From an uncultured Mycoplasma sp. (GTDB lineage: Bacteria > Bacillota_I > Bacilli_A > Mycoplasmatales > Metamycoplasmataceae), in NCBI GenBank assembly GCA_947039955.1, contig CAMRAC010000005.1:1-64000 (forward strand): DNA of 64,000 nt, read 5' to 3'. The notes beneath the pieces are model-generated. The model worked only from the letters and a program-made list of their open reading frames with translations, did not search any database and was not told where the DNA came from. This document shows positions 59,956 through 64,000 of the stretch, one piece after another (the stretch's first letter is position 1; each line of letters begins with the position of its first letter). A program made the position numbers and the translations under genes.

Positions 59956-60954
59956 TTAATTAAATGGTTTAAAGCCAATGTGCTTCATTATCTTAGAAAC
60001 ATTTTCATTAGCAACCTTGTTTGCTTTTATTGAACCCATTTCAGCAATTTCTTGCAAGCCTTTAAATGACGTTTCATAATTTTTTTGGATGTTAGTTAAA
60101 AAGTCTTTCACAACATTCCCAACAGCCTCTTTGAATTCTTTGTAGTTAGCACTAGTAAAAAGATCTTCCGTTTCTTTAATTGTTTTCTCAGTAAGAGATG
60201 CATATATTGTTAATAAGTTTTTAACTCCTGGTTTGTCATCTGAATAATAAACTTTGTTTTCACTATCAGTGACTGCTTTTTGAATTTTCTTAAAAGCAAC
60301 TTCGGGATCATCTAATAAAAATATTGATGCATTTTTATCATTGTCTGATTTTGACATTTTAGAACTAGGATCTTTCAATGACATTATTTTTGAACCCACT
60401 TCTGAAAACAATGGTTTTGGTTCAGTTAAATTTAATTTATATTTTTTATTAAATCTATTAGCTAAAGTTTTTGTAAGTTCTAAGTGTTGCTTTTGATCTA
60501 TTCCCACTGGAACAAATTCAGGATTATAAATTAAAATATCTGCAGCCATTAATGTTGGATATACAAACAAACCAGTTGCTATATTTTCTGTTCCGTTGTC
60601 TTGTTTTGTTTTTGATGACTTATCTTTGAATTGTGTCATTCTAGATAGTTCTCCCATATTGGTGTTTGTAGTAGTTATTCAATTTAACAACATATGCGAC
60701 ATCACATCTGATTGAAAAAAAATAGTTGCTTTATTTGGATCTAAACCGCAAGCAAGGTAAAGCGCAAAAATATCTTTTCTATTCTTATCTAACTCATTAG
60801 GACTTATCGAAGATGTTAGAGCATGAAGATCAGCAACAAAAACAAACATTTCATAGTTGTCTTGATGTTTAATGAAGTTTTTTATTGCTCCAATGTAATT
60901 CCCTATTGTCAAGGAACCAGTTGCAGTAATTCCGCTTACCATTCTTTTTTTCAT
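59956..60954 (-). CDS. trpS: Tryptophanyl-tRNA synthetase
   Basis: 332 residues. The HIGH-equivalent TIGNYIGA (about 16-23), the DLHALTS segment, and KMSKS in PSSKMSKSDNDKNA are intact; one TGA-encoded Trp at about residue 92. It charges tRNA-Trp; because UGA is reassigned here, its product feeds nearly all Trp codons in this window. Divergent from the plus-strand gene at 61005. Confidence 0.97.
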
Positions 60955-61004
60955 ATTTCTTCTAAAATTATATATTATTATTTATATTAAGAAAGAAGTA
61001 TTTT

Positions 61005-61358
61005 ATGACAAAACAAGAAAAATTTTTATATTGATTTTTGATAGTGATAACATTTGGTTTAATTTTACTTTATTGAAAAACTAAAAAAGTAGAAGTTAAA
61101 AAGGAATTATCAACCAAAACAAAGGTTGACATTGATTTAAAAAAATTAATTAAATTCTTAGGCGGTCCAGAAAATATACACCACGTTAGCTCAACACACA
61201 CAAAAGTTAAGATAGATTTTTTAGATAGAAAAAATATTAATATTGAAAAGATTAAAGAAATTAATGGTGTTTCTGGAGTGTTTGCTAGCTCAACTTATAT
61301 TCAATTAATCGTTGGAAATCAAGCATTAGCAATTCAAAAAACCTTAAGTTCTTTCTAG
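61005..61358 (+). CDS. Membrane-anchored PTS EIIB-like protein lacking the active cysteine
   Basis: 117 residues. One helix at about 8-24, a lysine-rich linker, then a domain (about 42-115) that follows the glucose-type EIIB pattern: DLKKLIKFLGGPENI, a strand with SSTHTKVKIDF, then GVSGVFASSTYIQLIVG and a C-terminal helix. In active EIIB the strand reads DACITRLR with the phospho-Cys; here the matching residue is Thr64 and there is no cysteine in the whole protein. It cannot act as a normal phosphocarrier. Ends 15 bases inside the tail of the converging tdk. Confidence 0.75.
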
Positions 61359-61928
61359 TTTTTCTCTTTTTTTAGTTCCTTTAACATGACAAGAACGACA
61401 TCTTGCTTCATATTCATCTTTATCACCCAATTTAGTTAATTCTAAGTCAGTTGATTTTCTAAATGACTTAGAAGCTGGTTCTTTGCAAACTAAGCAAACG
61501 GCGACCAATTTCATAACATGATCAGCAATAGCTAATAAATTAGGCATAATTCCAAAGGGTTGCATCTTATAGTCAGTATCAAGTCCTGAAACTATTATAA
61601 TTTTTCCTTTTTTAGCTAGATCTTCAATAATAGGAATTAAATCAAGTCCGAAAAATTGAACTTCATCAATAATAATGGCGTCATATGAGTCATTTCAAAA
61701 AGACAATAGTTCTTGACCATCTTTTGCTGAATAAGTTATTTTTTCAACTCCTGAGCGAGAAATAATTTTATCATCAGAGAATCTTTGATCTATAGATGAT
61801 TTAACTACAAGTGTTTTAATGTCAGCATATTCATTAATCCTAATTCTTTTGATAATTTCTTCAGATTTACCTGAAAACATAGGTCCTGTAATAACTTCTA
61901 TCAACCCCTTTATCGGTCTTCTAAACAT
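61344..61928 (-). CDS. tdk: Thymidine kinase
   Basis: 194 residues. Walker A GPMFSGKS (15-22), Asp/Glu metal motif AIIIDEVQFF near 84, the GLDTDYKMQPFG lasso region and zinc cysteines CLVC and CRSCH. It phosphorylates salvaged thymidine. GAGGAATAATT is placed before the ATG. Two TGA or fewer. Convergent overlap with the 61005 gene. Confidence 0.96.
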
Positions 61929-62030
61929 AATTATTCCTCATTTCATTTGTATTGATATACATATTTATCATAATATATTTTATATATAATATAATAAATA
62001 AAATACATTAATTATTTAAGGAGAGAAATC

Positions 62031-63644
62031 ATGTTAGAAGTAAGAAATTTATCTAAAATATTCATCGACAAAAAGTTATTTCAAGACGTTAATTTAAAAT
62101 TTACAGAAGGTAATACATACGGAATAATCGGAGCAAACGGAGCTGGAAAATCAACATTTTTAAAGATAATATCTAAAGAAATGGAATCATCAAGTGGAGA
62201 AGTTTATGTTGACAAGGGACAAAGAATTTCATCTTTGGAACAAGATCATAACAAATACAATGATATGGTGGTTACTGATTTAGTTGTAATGGGTAATAAA
62301 GACTTATTCGATATACAAGAAGCTAAAAATGCAATATATATGAACCCTGATGCAACCGAGGCAGATTACACAAGAGCGAGTGAACTTGAAGAAGAATTTG
62401 GTGCCAAAGGTGGTTGAAGTGCTGAAAATGATGCACAAATATTATTAGAAGCTTTAGGAATACCTAGAGAAAAATTTGGAATGCAAATGAAAGATTTAAA
62501 ATCAGGAGAAAAAGTTAAAAGCATTTTAGCTAAAGCTCTTTTTGGTAATCCAGATATTTTAATTATGGATGAGCCTACTAACCACTTGGATATGAGAGCC
62601 ATTAAATGACTAGAAAACTTTATTATCGAATATGACAAAATTGTTATCGTAGTTTCTCATGATAGTGATTTCTTAGACAATATTTGTACAAATATTGTTG
62701 ATATAGATTATGGTAGAGCAAAAATGTTTACTGGTAACTACTCTTTTTGAAAACAATCATCAGAGTTAATAGCAGAAATGCAAAAAAATACTAATGTTAG
62801 AAAAGAAGAACAAATCGCAAAGCTAAAATCATTTATCGATAAGTTTTCAGCAAATGCTTCTAAATCTAAACAAGCCACTTCTAGAAAGAAATCTTTAGAG
62901 AAAATTACTCTAGATGAAATTATTCCCTCAACAAGAAAATACCCATTCATTAGATTTGAAATCGATAAAACTCCTGGTAAACAATTATTAGAAGTTGAAA
63001 ACTTAGGTTACAAAGATGCAAGTGGACAAGTTTTATTTGACAATCTATCATTTACTATTAAACCTAATGACAAATTAGTAATCATCGGAGAAGATGATAT
63101 AGCTAAAACTAAATTTCTAGAAATTTTAGTTGGCAAAGAAAAAAACTTTACCGGCTCATTTAAATGAGGAGCAACAATTAAATATGATTACTTTCCAAGT
63201 GATAACAATGCTTATTTTGAAAATGAAAAAGGAATGCTTGATTGATTAAGAGAATGACCTCTAAAGAATACTCAAGAAGCTAATAAAGATGTTAGTGATC
63301 AGAGAATGAGGTCATTTTTAGGTAAGATGTTGTTTAGTGGAGATAGTGTCTTTAAACAAGTTAAAAACACTTCAGGAGGAGAAAAAGCTAGATTGATGTT
63401 TTCAAAAATAATGCTTACTGAATCTAACTTCTTAATTTTTGATCAACCATTGAACCACTTAGATACAGAATCTATTGATGCAGTTGTTGAATCATTTGAA
63501 AAATATGAATCAAGTATGATTTTTACAACATACAATAAAGCTTTAATTAAAGAAGCTAATATTATTTTAGAAATCAAAAATGATGCCTCGTTTATCTTCA
63601 GAGGAACATTAGAAGAATATGAAAATAAAATGGACATTAAATAA
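62031..63644 (+). CDS. ABC-F family ATPase with one degenerate site
   Basis: 537 residues, two ABC domains without membrane helices. NBD1: Walker A GANGAGKST (34-42), altered signature LKSGE (156-160), Walker B LIMDEPTNHLD. NBD2: degenerate Walker A GEDDIAKTK (353-361), good signature TSGGEKAR, Walker B FDQPLNHLD with Gln472 in place of the catalytic Glu. A lysine-rich P-site-linker region of about 55 residues (250-305) lies between. ABC-F proteins act on the ribosome E site. Strong AAGGAGAG ribosome binding site. Confidence 0.93.
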
Positions 63645-63657
63645 AAGTCCATTTTTT
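63627..63657 (+). terminator. Terminator of the ABC-F gene
   Basis: Stem AAATGGAC/GTCCATTT with an 11-base loop containing the stop codon, followed by six T in a row. It also lies just before the convergent minus-strand gene. Confidence 0.8.
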
Positions 63658-63662
63658 ATATT

Positions 63663-64000
63663 TTATTTTTGAGGAATATAAAATTGAATCATCAATTCTT
63701 TAGAATCTGAAAAATATTGAATATCAAGATTATCATTATAGTAATAAGCAATTCTAACTGTTAATAAAACTTTAGTACCTTCATTTCTAGCTGATATTGG
63801 TTGTAACTGAGTAAGAAATTGTTCTCCAGGAACTTGATTCCAAATGTAACGAGAAAATATCGAAGCATTGATAATGTTATTTGAAATATTATTTTCATTA
63901 GAACTAATACTTGAGGCGAATTCTCTTGCATGTTTTTTAGCTAAATCTTCATTAGAATATGTTTTTTTAGCTAATGTATCTTGTAATGTATTTAATAAAT
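63663..64000 (-). CDS. C-terminal part of an unknown protein
   Basis: About 111 residues are in the window and the frame continues past the edge. The end reads ELMIQFYIPQK. It has a run of Asn/Ser (SSISSNENNISNNIINASIF) and alternating strand-like segments. It uses a TGG for Trp, uncommon here. No family recognised. Confidence 0.65.
   Translation of the reverse strand, partial: LLNTLQDTLAKKTYSNEDLAKKHAREFASSISSNENNISNNIINASIFSRYIWNQVPGEQFLTQLQPISARNEGTKVLLTVRIAYYYNDNLDIQYFSDSKELMIQFYIPQK

Overview
The window reads as a mollicute (Mycoplasma sensu lato) chromosome. Base composition is strongly A+T rich. Dozens of universally conserved proteins (RpoB, RpoC, ValS, OTC, L20, L27, OppF) are open only if TGA is read as tryptophan (genetic code 4), so nearly every gene below spans in-frame TGA codons. 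Metabolism is minimal: arginine deiminase fermentation, a fructose PTS, peptide and phosphate uptake, and no amino-acid biosynthesis apart from glyA. A stand-alone 5S rRNA gene, a PstC-PstA fusion, a roughly 800-residue OppF and a ThrRS without TGS domain are also mollicute-like. I cannot name the species.

Layout. 1-3.3 kb (minus): arginine deiminase operon arcA-argF-arcC and the first codons of a further gene, probably the arginine/ornithine antiporter. 3.4-4.1 kb (minus): rplU-rpmA. 4.3-7.7 kb (plus): an accessory block with a polytopic membrane protein, two small overlapping membrane proteins, and a membrane-anchored protein that I match to the GT80 bacterial sialyltransferase family. 7.8-13.8 kb (plus): truB, a Cof-type HAD phosphatase, ribF, rpsO, a voltage-gated-type potassium channel, glyA and hslO. 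13.8-17.6 kb (plus): fructose operon fruR-fruA-fruK behind a promoter carrying three TTCAAA repeats at an exact 10-bp period. 17.7-19.8 kb: pnuC and ppa (minus) and an anchored orphan protein (plus). 19.8-20.5 kb: tRNA-Leu(UAA) and a dimeric dUTPase. 20.5-30.5 kb (minus): 5S rRNA, whiA, rpoB, rpoC, gpsA.

30.7-31.9 kb (plus): orphan polytopic protein. 32-34.4 kb (minus): rpsP-trmD-rplS and a ROK glucokinase. 34.4-39.2 kb (minus): pstS-pstCA-pstB-phoU. 39.3-42 kb (minus): amino-acid permease and mnmA. 42-43.4 kb (minus): infC-rpmI-rplT, infC apparently starting at AUU. 43.4-47.2 kb (minus): valS-folD and a small membrane protein. 47.2-55.8 kb (minus): oppABCDF. 55.8-61.9 kb: ECF S component, DegV (plus), thrS with a small membrane protein, trpS, an anchored PTS EIIB-like protein without its cysteine (plus), and tdk. 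62-63.6 kb (plus): an ABC-F ATPase with one degenerate nucleotide site. The window ends in a partial minus-strand gene.

The genes combine arginine- and fructose-based ATP generation with uptake of peptides, phosphate, vitamins and amino acids, plus core transcription and translation genes. The most unusual part is the 5.4-7.7 kb glycosyltransferase module. Other points of interest are recurrent leaderless promoters (TATAAT seven bases before ATG), a minimal 5S gene that appears to feed into whiA, the cysteine-less EIIB domain, and the asymmetric ABC-F protein. No intergenic stretch exceeds about 300 bases; the longest (4030-4314) holds the rplU leader and the promoter of the 4315 gene.
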